Shown: positions 45,794 to 54,207 of the stretch, piece after piece
Position numbering within the stretch: the stretch's first letter is position 1
Layout of the letters: each line of letters starts with the position of its first letter
From: Chloroflexota bacterium
GTDB lineage: Bacteria > Chloroflexota > Limnocylindria > Limnocylindrales > CSP1-4
NCBI GenBank assembly: GCA_017853275.1
Contig: JAFMJV010000007.1
Span: 27,127-91,126 of the forward strand
Direction of reading: 5' to 3'
Length of the DNA stretch: 64,000 bases
Program-made: the position numbers and the translations under genes
Notes under the pieces: model-generated
Told to the model about the DNA's origin: nothing
Seen by the model: the letters and a program-made list of their open reading frames with translations, nothing else
Database searches by the model: none

Positions 45794-47374
45794 ATGTCCA
45801 CGTCCATCGGTGCCCGGTCGCGGCGGCTCGCCGTCGCGCTCGGCGCTGCGCTCATCGCCGGATCGTTCGCGATCCCGGCCGCGGCTGCCGTGCCGCGGGG
45901 GGTCGGCCCCTCGGCCGCGGATCTCGCGAAGATCGTGCCGGCCTCCGGCGCCAAGGCGTGCGTGGCGCGCCATGACGGCGTCGCCTACTCCACGCTCCAG
46001 GCCGCGGTGGATGCCGCCGAGCCGGGTGAGGGCGTGACCGTCCAGGGGACCTGCGCGGGCTTCACCTTCGTGGACAAGGACCTCACGATCCGCGGCGTCC
46101 AGACCGCCACGTCCGGCAAGCCCACGCTCACCGGGCAGCGGGCGGTCCCGATCCTCGCGGTCGCCGGGCTCCTGCTCGCCGGACCGAAGGGCGATGCGCC
46201 CGGCTACGGGCACAAGGTCACCCTCCGCGGACTCCACATCGTGGACGGGGTCTCGTCCTCCTACGGCGCGATCACCCTCCTCGACGGCGCCCACCTGACC
46301 GTCGTCGACTCGGTCATCGCCCGGAACCGGGGCACTGCCGCGGGCGCGATCCAGGGGACGCAGGACCTCATCATCGAGCTGCGCGGCTCCACGGAGGTGC
46401 GCAAGAACCGGAACCCGGACAGCAACGGCGGCGCGATCGAGGTCACGAACGGCAGCCTCCTCATCATGCGTGGGACGTCCTCGATCCACCACAACCAGAC
46501 GCGCGACAGTGGCGGGGGCGGCGTCCTTCTCTACTGCGGATCCTCGGTCGAGATGCACGACGACAGCTCGATCCACAACAACCGCGCCGGCGACAGCGAC
46601 GACGGCGGCGGGATCGAAAGCTACGAACCCTGTGACGGCCGCAACCAGATCGTGCTGAACGACCGCGCCTCGATCCACTCGAACTTCGCCACGGACGACG
46701 GCGGCGCGATCGAGGCTTGCGAGACGGATATCTTCCTCAACGACGACGCCTCGATCCACAGCAACACCGGGGAGCAGGGTGGCGGTGTCTACCTGGATTG
46801 CGGCTCCACGCTCACGCTGGAGGACCGCGCCCGGATCACGGACAACGTCGCGGGCGAGGACGCCGGCGGGGTCTATACGGAAGGGTCCTCTGTCGCGCTC
46901 CGGGGCTCGTCGCGGATCTCGGGCAACCGGGCGGTGAGCGAGGATGGCGGTGGCCTCGAGGGCTTCAACTCGTCGATCACGCTCTTCGACTCGGCGCGCA
47001 TCTCCGGCAACCGCGCCGCGGGGTACGGGGGCGGGATCTCCATCGGCGACGGATCCGTCACCCTCAACGGAAACGCACGGGTCACCGGCAACCGGTCCGT
47101 GGGCGAGAACGGCGGCGGCGTCGTCCTGTACTTCAACGCGACGCTGACGCTCAACGACTCCTCGTCCGTGACCGCGAACCGTGCCGCCATGAACGGCGGT
47201 GGGATCGGGGTCTACGGTTCCAGCACGCTCACCTTCAACGGCAGCCAGCTCATCTCCAACAACGTCGCCGGGATGGCCGGCGGCGGCGCGTGGGTCGAGT
47301 GCGGCAGCGCGGTGAATGGCACGGGCACCTACACCGGGAACACCCCGGACGGCCTCGTCCTGGAGTTCTGCTGA
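45794..47374 (+). CDS. Secreted right-handed beta-helix repeat protein (2), paralogue of 44104..45597
   Basis: Signal peptide (AVALGAALIAGSFAIPAAAA), about 13 GG[GA][IV]...N repeats, C-terminal Cys. Confidence 0.88.
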   Translation: MSTSIGARSRRLAVALGAALIAGSFAIPAAAAVPRGVGPSAADLAKIVPASGAKACVARHDGVAYSTLQAAVDAAEPGEGVTVQGTCAGFTFVDKDLTIRGVQTATSGKPTLTGQRAVPILAVAGLLLAGPKGDAPGYGHKVTLRGLHIVDGVSSSYGAITLLDGAHLTVVDSVIARNRGTAAGAIQGTQDLIIELRGSTEVRKNRNPDSNGGAIEVTNGSLLIMRGTSSIHHNQTRDSGGGGVLLYCGSSVEMHDDSSIHNNRAGDSDDGGGIESYEPCDGRNQIVLNDRASIHSNFATDDGGAIEACETDIFLNDDASIHSNTGEQGGGVYLDCGSTLTLEDRARITDNVAGEDAGGVYTEGSSVALRGSSRISGNRAVSEDGGGLEGFNSSITLFDSARISGNRAAGYGGGISIGDGSVTLNGNARVTGNRSVGENGGGVVLYFNATLTLNDSSSVTANRAAMNGGGIGVYGSSTLTFNGSQLISNNVAGMAGGGAWVECGSAVNGTGTYTGNTPDGLVLEFC

Positions 47375-47380
47375 CCGACC

Positions 47381-47456
47381 CCGGCGCCCCGTGAGGGGTG
47401 CCGGCTGACGTGACTCCTTCCGACCCGCCACGGGCCTGCCGGCCTGCGGCGGGTCG
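47381..47456 (+). terminator. Double-hairpin 3' element, copy 2
   Basis: First hairpin identical to copy 1; second is cgacccgcc...ggcgggtcg, followed by gtcatttcccc. Confidence 0.65.
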
Positions 47457-47539
47457 GTCATTTCCCCGGGAGCGCGTCGTGACCCCCGCGTGACCTTCCT
47501 GTGCCATCCGGCCCGATGCGCTGCGCGCCCGGCGCCCGC

Positions 47540-47545
47540 TACGGT
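47540..47545 (+). promoter_or_regulatory. -10 element TACGGT
   Basis: Upstream of ATG 47572. Confidence 0.35.
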
Positions 47546-47571
47546 CCCGGGACAGAGGAGGAACGGTATCG

Positions 47572-47829
47572 ATGATCACCCTGACCACATCCGGATCGGC
47601 CGATCGGCGACCCCGCGGCTACACGCAGCGCGCGCTCGCGCTCTGGCCCCGTCTCGACCGTCAGCGGCTCCGCCAGGCGCAGGACGACCCGATCCGGATC
47701 GCCCGGATCGTCTCGGCGCGGACGGCGCTCCCCGTGGAGACGATCCTCGGGATGCTCGGCGCCGACCCGGCGACCGCCCGCGCGGCGCGGCCGGCACGGG
47801 TCCGCACCCGCTTCCACGTCCTCCCCTGA
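47572..47829 (+). CDS. Small hypothetical protein (85 aa)
   Basis: Own -10 and agaggagga SD upstream of ATG. Confidence 0.5.
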   Translation: MITLTTSGSADRRPRGYTQRALALWPRLDRQRLRQAQDDPIRIARIVSARTALPVETILGMLGADPATARAARPARVRTRFHVLP

Positions 47830-47836
47830 GCGCGCG

Positions 47837-48886
47837 TCAGCCGGGCGGGACCGCGCTCGCCACCGCCCAGCGCCCGCCGGGATCGCAGACCGCGTCGTAG
47901 GCGCGCAGCCCACCGTCCGGCCGCCGGACCACGTGCATGTCCTCCGCGTGGATCGCGTCCACGCCGGTGCCCCCGTACCCCTCCCCTTCCACGATGATCG
48001 CGCCCGGGCCCCAGCGGACGCCGTCCACGGACCGGGCGCAGAAGAGCCGGGATCGGTAGCCCGAGAGATCGGCGGCGATGGACGCTGCGGCGAAGTCCCG
48101 GCTCGTCCCGCGGGCGACCGCATCCGGATCCGCGCTCGGGTGGAGTGGCGCGGGAGCTCCCGCGGGGCGATCCTCCCAGGCGCTCCAGAAGAGACGCCAC
48201 GGCTCGCCGTCCGTGGCGGGTGGCACGATCTGGGCCGCCGTGATCCCCGCCGAATCGTGGGTCCCCGTCCGCGCCGGGACGAGCGTCTCGGGGGCGAGGG
48301 TGAAGGTGAGGCCGTCCGGGGTCCGCGCGACCGCCGCCTCCTGGGTGAGGACCGGCGCGCCATCCGGGCCCGGGACGTGGCGCTTCACCGTGCAGACGAG
48401 CCGGCCACCCGGGCCGTCTGCGTCCGCGAGCCAGCGCGGTGCCCCCACCCCGAGCGGGGTGACGATCCGGAGGCCGGGCTCCCAGCGCCAGTCGATGAGG
48501 TCCGCCGAGCGGGCGCTCGCGATCGCCGTGGGGCGGTCCGCGGGACCCCGGACCTCCACGTAGCAGCGCCACGATCCGTCCGCGAGCCGCGCCACGGAGG
48601 GCGCGAGGATCCGCAGCGATCGGTCCGGGACCGCCGGGTCCGGGGCAAGGCGGATCCCGGGCTCGGGCGTGAAGCGGAGACCGTCCTCGGAGATCGCGCT
48701 GAGGATCACCCCCTGGCAATCGGGGAAGGGGCGCTCGGGGCCGATCGCGGTGTAGAGGAGCCGGACCCGCCCGTCCGGGAGCAGAACGGCGCCGGGGGCC
48801 TGGACCTTGCCCGCGTCCAGGGGCCGCGAGCCGGCGACGCGCAGCCCGGGCTCCCGGACCCAGCGCGGCTCGGGCGCGAGGATCAC
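47837..48886 (-). CDS. Beta-propeller glycosidase-like protein
   Basis: DAGKVQAPGAVLLPDGRVRLLYTA, ISEDGLRFTPEPGIRL, GGLRAYDAVCDPGG; GTGA overlap with the sialidase-like gene. Confidence 0.7.
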   Translation of the reverse strand: MILAPEPRWVREPGLRVAGSRPLDAGKVQAPGAVLLPDGRVRLLYTAIGPERPFPDCQGVILSAISEDGLRFTPEPGIRLAPDPAVPDRSLRILAPSVARLADGSWRCYVEVRGPADRPTAIASARSADLIDWRWEPGLRIVTPLGVGAPRWLADADGPGGRLVCTVKRHVPGPDGAPVLTQEAAVARTPDGLTFTLAPETLVPARTGTHDSAGITAAQIVPPATDGEPWRLFWSAWEDRPAGAPAPLHPSADPDAVARGTSRDFAAASIAADLSGYRSRLFCARSVDGVRWGPGAIIVEGEGYGGTGVDAIHAEDMHVVRRPDGGLRAYDAVCDPGGRWAVASAVPPG

Positions 48887-50016
48887 GGGTGGACTGCGAC
48901 GCGCGCCCAGCGGGCGGGTCGGGTGCTCCCCGTCCCGCCGTACCAGGCGGCGAAGAGCTCCCCGTCCGGGAGGAGGCAGCCGCGCGGGTGGCCGAACTGC
49001 CAGGCGCCCATGTCATTCCAGTATTCGTCCGCGGAGCGCGCCTCCCCGACCCCCGCATCGAGCCCTGCCTCCGAGGCGTAGAGCTCGAGCTCCCCGGCCC
49101 GGTCCCAGGTGCGCCCGAAGTCGTGGGAGAGCGCGACCCGGATCCCGGCGGGCGACCCGCGATGCGTGTAGAGCGCGGCGAGCCGGTCGCCGCCGAGGGC
49201 GATCGGCTGACAGTGCTGGCCGGGGAGCCCGGTGGGGACGGGGGTCGTCCAGCCGCGGCCGTCCGGGTCGGCCCACGCGATGTGGACATCCCGGTCCATC
49301 CCGCGCGCGGGCTCGTGGGTCCAGAACATCGCCACGAGCCGGCCGCTCTCCGGGTGGACGGCGATCCGCTGGTCCCAGTAGAAGGTGGCGTTCGCCGGGT
49401 CGCGCGCGACGATCGTCTCGTCCGGCCAGCTCCGGCCGCCATCCCGGGAGAGCCGGAGGTGCGCGGCGGGGACGCCGGGGGCCGGGTCCTCGTACTCCTT
49501 CCAGTGCTCGAAGGGCTGCGCGAGGACGCCACCGGGGAGCGAGAGGAGCTCGCCGGTGGGCGAGGCGCCCGGCCATGGCGCGAGATCGACCCGCCGGCGA
49601 TCCGTCCAGGTCCGGCCGCCATCCCGCGAATCGAGATGCCAGACGCTCATCGGGAGGAGCCCCTGCGTCTCGGGGTGGACCCAGAGAGCGCGACCGTCCA
49701 GACGGTCCACGTAGAGGACGGAGGCCACGACCCGGCCCGGCTCCGGCTCCGCCAGGTACCAGCCGCGCGTCTCGCCCTGCGCGCCCGCCCAGTCGCGATC
49801 GCCGAGCCCGAGATAGCGGAGCGCCCACGTCTCCCCGCGATCCGTGCTGGCGAGGATCGCGGTGTGCCCGTCCGGCCCTTCCCGGTCCGATCCGAGCCGC
49901 ATGGAGACGAGGAGGGTCCCGTCCGTGGTCGCCAGGGCAGAGAGCGAGGAGGCGGAGCGCTCGTTGACCGGCGCCGTCCGCGTATCGAAGACGATCCCGG
50001 AGCCGGTGATCCGCAC
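48883..50016 (-). CDS. Sialidase/BNR-repeat (exo-alpha-sialidase-like) protein
   Basis: Asp-box-like motifs STDRGETW, SRDGGRTW, SRDGGRSW, SHDFGRTW. Confidence 0.82.
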   Translation of the reverse strand: MRITGSGIVFDTRTAPVNERSASSLSALATTDGTLLVSMRLGSDREGPDGHTAILASTDRGETWALRYLGLGDRDWAGAQGETRGWYLAEPEPGRVVASVLYVDRLDGRALWVHPETQGLLPMSVWHLDSRDGGRTWTDRRRVDLAPWPGASPTGELLSLPGGVLAQPFEHWKEYEDPAPGVPAAHLRLSRDGGRSWPDETIVARDPANATFYWDQRIAVHPESGRLVAMFWTHEPARGMDRDVHIAWADPDGRGWTTPVPTGLPGQHCQPIALGGDRLAALYTHRGSPAGIRVALSHDFGRTWDRAGELELYASEAGLDAGVGEARSADEYWNDMGAWQFGHPRGCLLPDGELFAAWYGGTGSTRPARWARVAVHP

Positions 50017-50076
50017 GCCATGGCCTCCCGCCGGAGGGCGCCGGCGCCGTCGCGGCCGGGGCGGGGCCGCGGGCCG

Positions 50077-50082
50077 AGTCTA
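50077..50082 (-). promoter_or_regulatory. -10 element TAGACT
   Basis: Upstream of ATG 50016. Confidence 0.4.
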
Positions 50083-50131
50083 CCGGCGCCGGACGGCGCG
50101 GATCGGCCGCTCCCGGCCCCCCGGCGCTCGC

Positions 50132-50137
50132 TAGGAT
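50132..50137 (+). promoter_or_regulatory. -10 element TAGGAT, probably leaderless start
   Basis: Ends 7 nt before ATG 50145. Confidence 0.45.
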
Positions 50138-50144
50138 GCCGCTC

Positions 50145-51272
50145 ATGCCCATCGTCCGACCGACCCACGACATCCGGCCCGGCACCCCGGTCGCCGAGCT
50201 CGACACCCCCGTCCTTCTCCTGGACCTCGACCGCTTCGAGCGGAACGCGCGCCGGATGTGGGACGTGATGGCCGCCAACGGCGTGGGCTGGCGCCCGCAC
50301 AGCAAGGCGCACAAGTCGCCGGAGATCGCCCGGATGCAGATGGCGATCGGCGCGCACGGCGTCACCTGCGCCAAGGTCTCGGAGGCGGAGATCATGGTGG
50401 CCGGCGGCGTCCCGAGCGTCCTCATCGCATACGAGCCGCCGCTCCCCGTGAAGTGGGAGCGGATCGCCGCCCTCCAGGCGCACGCGGAGGTGATCGCCTG
50501 CGTGGACGCGCCGGAGCACGTCGCGATGGCGAGCGCGGCCGGCGTGCAGGCGGGCGTGGAGGTCCCGGTCCTCGTGGAGCTCGAGATCGGGATGGACCGC
50601 TGCGGGATCCGCCCCGGCGAGCCTGCGCTCGCGCTCGCGCAGCGGGTGATGGATGCGCCCGGGGTCCGCCTCGCGGGCGTCATGGGCTACGAGGGCCACT
50701 GCCTCACGGTCTGGCCGATGGAGGAGAAGATCGCCGCCGTGAAGGGCGCGCTCGGCCAGGTCGTGGAGACCGCGGAGCTGCTCCGCTCCCGGGGGATCCC
50801 GGTCGGCATCGTCAGCGTGGGCGGCTCCGGCTCCTACCTCCAGGCCGCGCACGTCCCCGGCGTGACGGAGCTCCAGGCGGGCGGTGGCTGCTTCGTCGAT
50901 CGCTTCTACGCGGAGGAGTGCCATCTCGCGGAGCTCGGCTTCGAGTTCGCGGCCACCGTCCTCGCGAGCGTCTCGGGACGGCCCACGCCGGAGCGCGCGA
51001 TCCTCGATTCGGGCTTCAAGACGATGTCCGAGCGCGACACGGTGAAGCCGCTCCCGATCGGCCTCGAGGATGCGGAGGTCGTCTACCTGTCCGCGGAGCA
51101 CATGAACCTCCGGCTCGGACCCGGGGCGCGCCAGCTCGCGATCGGCGAGCGGGTGGAGTTCCTCCTCGAGTACTCGGACACGACCTTCTTCCGCCACGAC
51201 GCCTTCGTCGCGCATCGCGGCGGGGTCGTGGAGCGGATCATCCCCATCGCCGGACGCGGGAGGCTCACGTGA
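50145..51272 (+). CDS. D-threonine aldolase/DSD1-type fold-III PLP enzyme
   Basis: DTPVLLLDLDRFERNARRM, RPHSKAHKSPEIARMQ (PLP Lys), VGGSGSY. Confidence 0.82.
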   Translation: MPIVRPTHDIRPGTPVAELDTPVLLLDLDRFERNARRMWDVMAANGVGWRPHSKAHKSPEIARMQMAIGAHGVTCAKVSEAEIMVAGGVPSVLIAYEPPLPVKWERIAALQAHAEVIACVDAPEHVAMASAAGVQAGVEVPVLVELEIGMDRCGIRPGEPALALAQRVMDAPGVRLAGVMGYEGHCLTVWPMEEKIAAVKGALGQVVETAELLRSRGIPVGIVSVGGSGSYLQAAHVPGVTELQAGGGCFVDRFYAEECHLAELGFEFAATVLASVSGRPTPERAILDSGFKTMSERDTVKPLPIGLEDAEVVYLSAEHMNLRLGPGARQLAIGERVEFLLEYSDTTFFRHDAFVAHRGGVVERIIPIAGRGRLT

Positions 51273-52867
51273 GCGAGGCCACCTTCGAGACGATCCTCGC
51301 CGGCGGCGAGGTCGTGGACGGGTCCGCGGGGGCCGTCCCGGTCCGCGCGGACGTGGGGATCCGCGCGGGGAGGATCGCGGCGGTCGGGGACCTCTCCGGC
51401 CAGGGTGCCCGGGAGCGGATCGACGCCACGGGCCGAGTGATCGCACCGGGCTTCATCGACGCCCACGTCCACTCGGAGCACGCCCTCCTCCACGGGGAGC
51501 CCGCGGACCGCTTCGGGGCGCTCGTCCAGGGCGTCACGAGCCATGCCACCGGCGCGGACGGCTTCGGCTGGGCGCCGCGCGGCCCCCACGATCCGGCCTC
51601 GCTCTGGCGCTCCACCGTCTTCGCCTACGGATCGCGCGAGATGGTCCCGGAGGCACGGACCGCCGCGGAGTACCTCGCCGCCTTCGCGGGCCGAAGCCCG
51701 CTGAACATCGTCCCCTTCGCGCCCCACCAGGCGATCCGCTACGCCGCCTGCGGCTGGCGCCCGGGCCCTGCGGACGCAGCGGAGATGGAGACCCAGCACG
51801 CGGCGCTCCGGAGCTGGCTGGACGCCGGGGCCTTCGGGCTTGCGACCGGCCTCGACTACCAGCCTGCCGCGAGCACGGCCACGGACGAGATCGTCGCCCT
51901 CGCGCGGGTGGTGGCGGAGGCGGGCGGGATCTACGCGCCGCACATGCGCTACGCCCAGGCGACGCGTGCCGGCGCCTACCGCGAGAGCGCGGAGATCGGG
52001 AAGCGCGCGGGGATCCCCGTGGCGATCGCCCACGAGATCGTGGATGACGAGAGCGAGCCGCTCATCGATGCGGCGCGCGCGGACGGCGTGGACCTCACGA
52101 TCGACTGGTACTGCTACCCGGCAGGCTGCACGCACGTCCTCGCGATGCTCCAGCCGGAGGACTACGTGGGCGGCACGGACGGCGCCCTCGCGCGGATCCA
52201 GGACCCGGCGGAGCGCGCCCGGATCGGGAAGATCCTCGAGCGGGCGCTCCTCCACCCCGAGGAGGCCCCGGAATCGGCGACCCAGGAGGAGGGCGTCCGC
52301 GCCTACTTCTCCGCCACGCGGAGCGGGCGCTACATCGGCCGGACGATCCCGGAGGTCGCCGCCGAGCAGGGCCGGAGCGTCGCCGAGGTCGCGATCGAGA
52401 TCATGGAGGAGGAGCTGCCGGACGCGGTCCTCGTCTACAAGCGGGGGATCTCCCAGGCGCAGCTGGACGCGGAGGTCCGCCGGACGGTCCGCCACCCCGC
52501 CTGGACGCTCACGAGCGACGGCCTCTACCACGGTCCCCTCCCCCACCCGCGCGGCTTCGGGACCTACGTCCGCTTCCTGCGCTACGTGGTGCGGGACCTG
52601 GGCGCGCTCAGCCTGGGCGACGCGATCCACCGGATGTCCGGCGGGGTGGCGGACCGGCTGCGGATCACGGACCGCGGGCGCGTCCGGGAAGGGCTCGCCG
52701 CCGATCTCGTCGTCCTCGACCCGGCCACCGTGGGCGAGGGGAACGACTGGGACCATCCGCGCCGGTCACCCACGGGGATCGCGGCCGTCCTCGTCAACGG
52801 GGAGGTCGTGGTCCGGGACGGCGCCGCCACCGGGGCGCTCGCGGGGCAGGTCCTCCGCCGCCGCTGA
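51269..52867 (+). CDS. N-acyl-D-amino-acid deacylase-like amidohydrolase (variant metal site)
   Basis: PGFIDAHVHSEHALLHGE, HMRYAQATRAGAYRE, VAIAHEIVDD, LTSDGLYHG; GTG start overlapping the upstream stop. Confidence 0.82.
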   Translation: MSEATFETILAGGEVVDGSAGAVPVRADVGIRAGRIAAVGDLSGQGARERIDATGRVIAPGFIDAHVHSEHALLHGEPADRFGALVQGVTSHATGADGFGWAPRGPHDPASLWRSTVFAYGSREMVPEARTAAEYLAAFAGRSPLNIVPFAPHQAIRYAACGWRPGPADAAEMETQHAALRSWLDAGAFGLATGLDYQPAASTATDEIVALARVVAEAGGIYAPHMRYAQATRAGAYRESAEIGKRAGIPVAIAHEIVDDESEPLIDAARADGVDLTIDWYCYPAGCTHVLAMLQPEDYVGGTDGALARIQDPAERARIGKILERALLHPEEAPESATQEEGVRAYFSATRSGRYIGRTIPEVAAEQGRSVAEVAIEIMEEELPDAVLVYKRGISQAQLDAEVRRTVRHPAWTLTSDGLYHGPLPHPRGFGTYVRFLRYVVRDLGALSLGDAIHRMSGGVADRLRITDRGRVREGLAADLVVLDPATVGEGNDWDHPRRSPTGIAAVLVNGEVVVRDGAATGALAGQVLRRR

Positions 52868-52894
52868 TCCGGGGCCGCGGAACGCGGCCGGATC
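52866..52894. terminator. Hairpin between convergent genes
   Basis: gatcc-gg-ggccgcg-gaa-cgcggcc-ggatc. Confidence 0.5.
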
Positions 52895-52912
52895 GGTCCC
52901 GAAGCGCCGGCG

Positions 52913-54118
52913 TCAGGCCGCCAGGCCGCGCGGGTCGTGCGCGATCCGGCCGCGCTGGAGGACGAGCGCGACCTCCTCGAGCCGGCGCAGGTCGGCGAGC
53001 GGATCGCCCTCCACGAGGAGCAGGTCCGCGACCTTCCCTGCCTCCACCGTCCCGATCTCGTCCGCGAGGCCGAGGAGGCGGGCGCCGTTGACCGTGCCCG
53101 CGCGGATCGCGTCGATCGGCGCGAGGCCGTGATCCCAGGCGTTCCGGATCTCCCGCGCCAGGTGCTCCGGGAGGACGCCCTTCACGCCGCAGTCGGTCCC
53201 CGTGGCGATCGGGATCCCCATCCGGATCGCCGATTCCGTGGATCGCCGATGGAGCCGCGAGAGGACCGCCTGGCGCTCCACCTGGTCCGGGCTCCGGCCG
53301 GGGAGCGCGCTCCAGACGTCCGTCACGGTGAGCGTGGGGACGAGCGTCGTGCCGCACTCCTTCATCACCGCGAGCGTCTCGTCGTTCGCGAGGAAGGCAT
53401 GCTCCACCGACGCGACCCCGGCGCGGGCCGCGTTCCGGACCGCCTGGTCGCCCTGGGCGTGGGCCATCACCCGCCGCCGGAGGCGCGCCGCCTCGCGCAC
53501 GACCGCGGCGACCTCCGCCTCCGTCATCTCCTCCACGCCCGCCACCGCGGTGGTGAGCATCGCGGCCTCCGAGGCCACGACCTTGATGTGATCGGCGCCG
53601 TCCCGGACGTTCGTGCGCACGGCGCGGACGAGCTCCAGCTCCCCGTCCGCCTCGCGCCCGAAGAGCCAGCCATGCCCCCCGGTGATCGTGAGGGCGGGCC
53701 CGGCGGCAAGGAGGCGCGGTCCGGGGGTGTCCCCCGCGGCGATCGCATCGCGGAGGACGACGTCCAGGTTCCCGGGCGCGCCCGCGCTCCGGGCGGTCGT
53801 CACGCCGGCGCGCAGGGCGGCGGCGGCGCTCCGGGCGGCGCGGAGGATCGTCCGCTCGTGGGGCTCCTGGCCGAAGAGCGCGAAGCCATCATCGGCGAGC
53901 GGGTCGATCGGGTAGTGGCAGTGGCAGTCCACGAAGCCCGCGAGAAGGGTCCGGCCGCTGCCATCGATCCGGCGGGCGGTCTCCTCGCCGGCGGGCGGCG
54001 GGCCCGGGCGGTGATCGCGGATCGCGACGATCCGCTCGCCGTCCACCACGACGTCGACCGGTCCCCGGGCGCCGTCGGCGATCCCGTCGATGAGGCGGAC
54101 CTTCTCGATGACGATCAT
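52913..54118 (-). CDS. Amidohydrolase family protein (M38-like) (3)
   Basis: FVDCHCHYPIDP, IKVVASEAAMLTT, MAHAQGDQ, SVEHAFLA, TGTDCGVKG. Confidence 0.86.
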   Translation of the reverse strand: MIVIEKVRLIDGIADGARGPVDVVVDGERIVAIRDHRPGPPPAGEETARRIDGSGRTLLAGFVDCHCHYPIDPLADDGFALFGQEPHERTILRAARSAAAALRAGVTTARSAGAPGNLDVVLRDAIAAGDTPGPRLLAAGPALTITGGHGWLFGREADGELELVRAVRTNVRDGADHIKVVASEAAMLTTAVAGVEEMTEAEVAAVVREAARLRRRVMAHAQGDQAVRNAARAGVASVEHAFLANDETLAVMKECGTTLVPTLTVTDVWSALPGRSPDQVERQAVLSRLHRRSTESAIRMGIPIATGTDCGVKGVLPEHLAREIRNAWDHGLAPIDAIRAGTVNGARLLGLADEIGTVEAGKVADLLLVEGDPLADLRRLEEVALVLQRGRIAHDPRGLAA

Positions 54119-54207
54119 GGGCGGGCGGCTCCGGTGCGGCTTCGTTGGGCCCGCTCATCATCGCCGCCGCGCGCGCGGACGGCACGCCGGACGTGCACGG
54201 ACCTGCG

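Noticed and set aside
44104-47374. CRISPR-like or DNA-level tandem repeats
   Set aside because: The periodicity is at protein level (beta-helix repeats of about 27 aa) with divergent nucleotides; no identical direct repeats with unique spacers.
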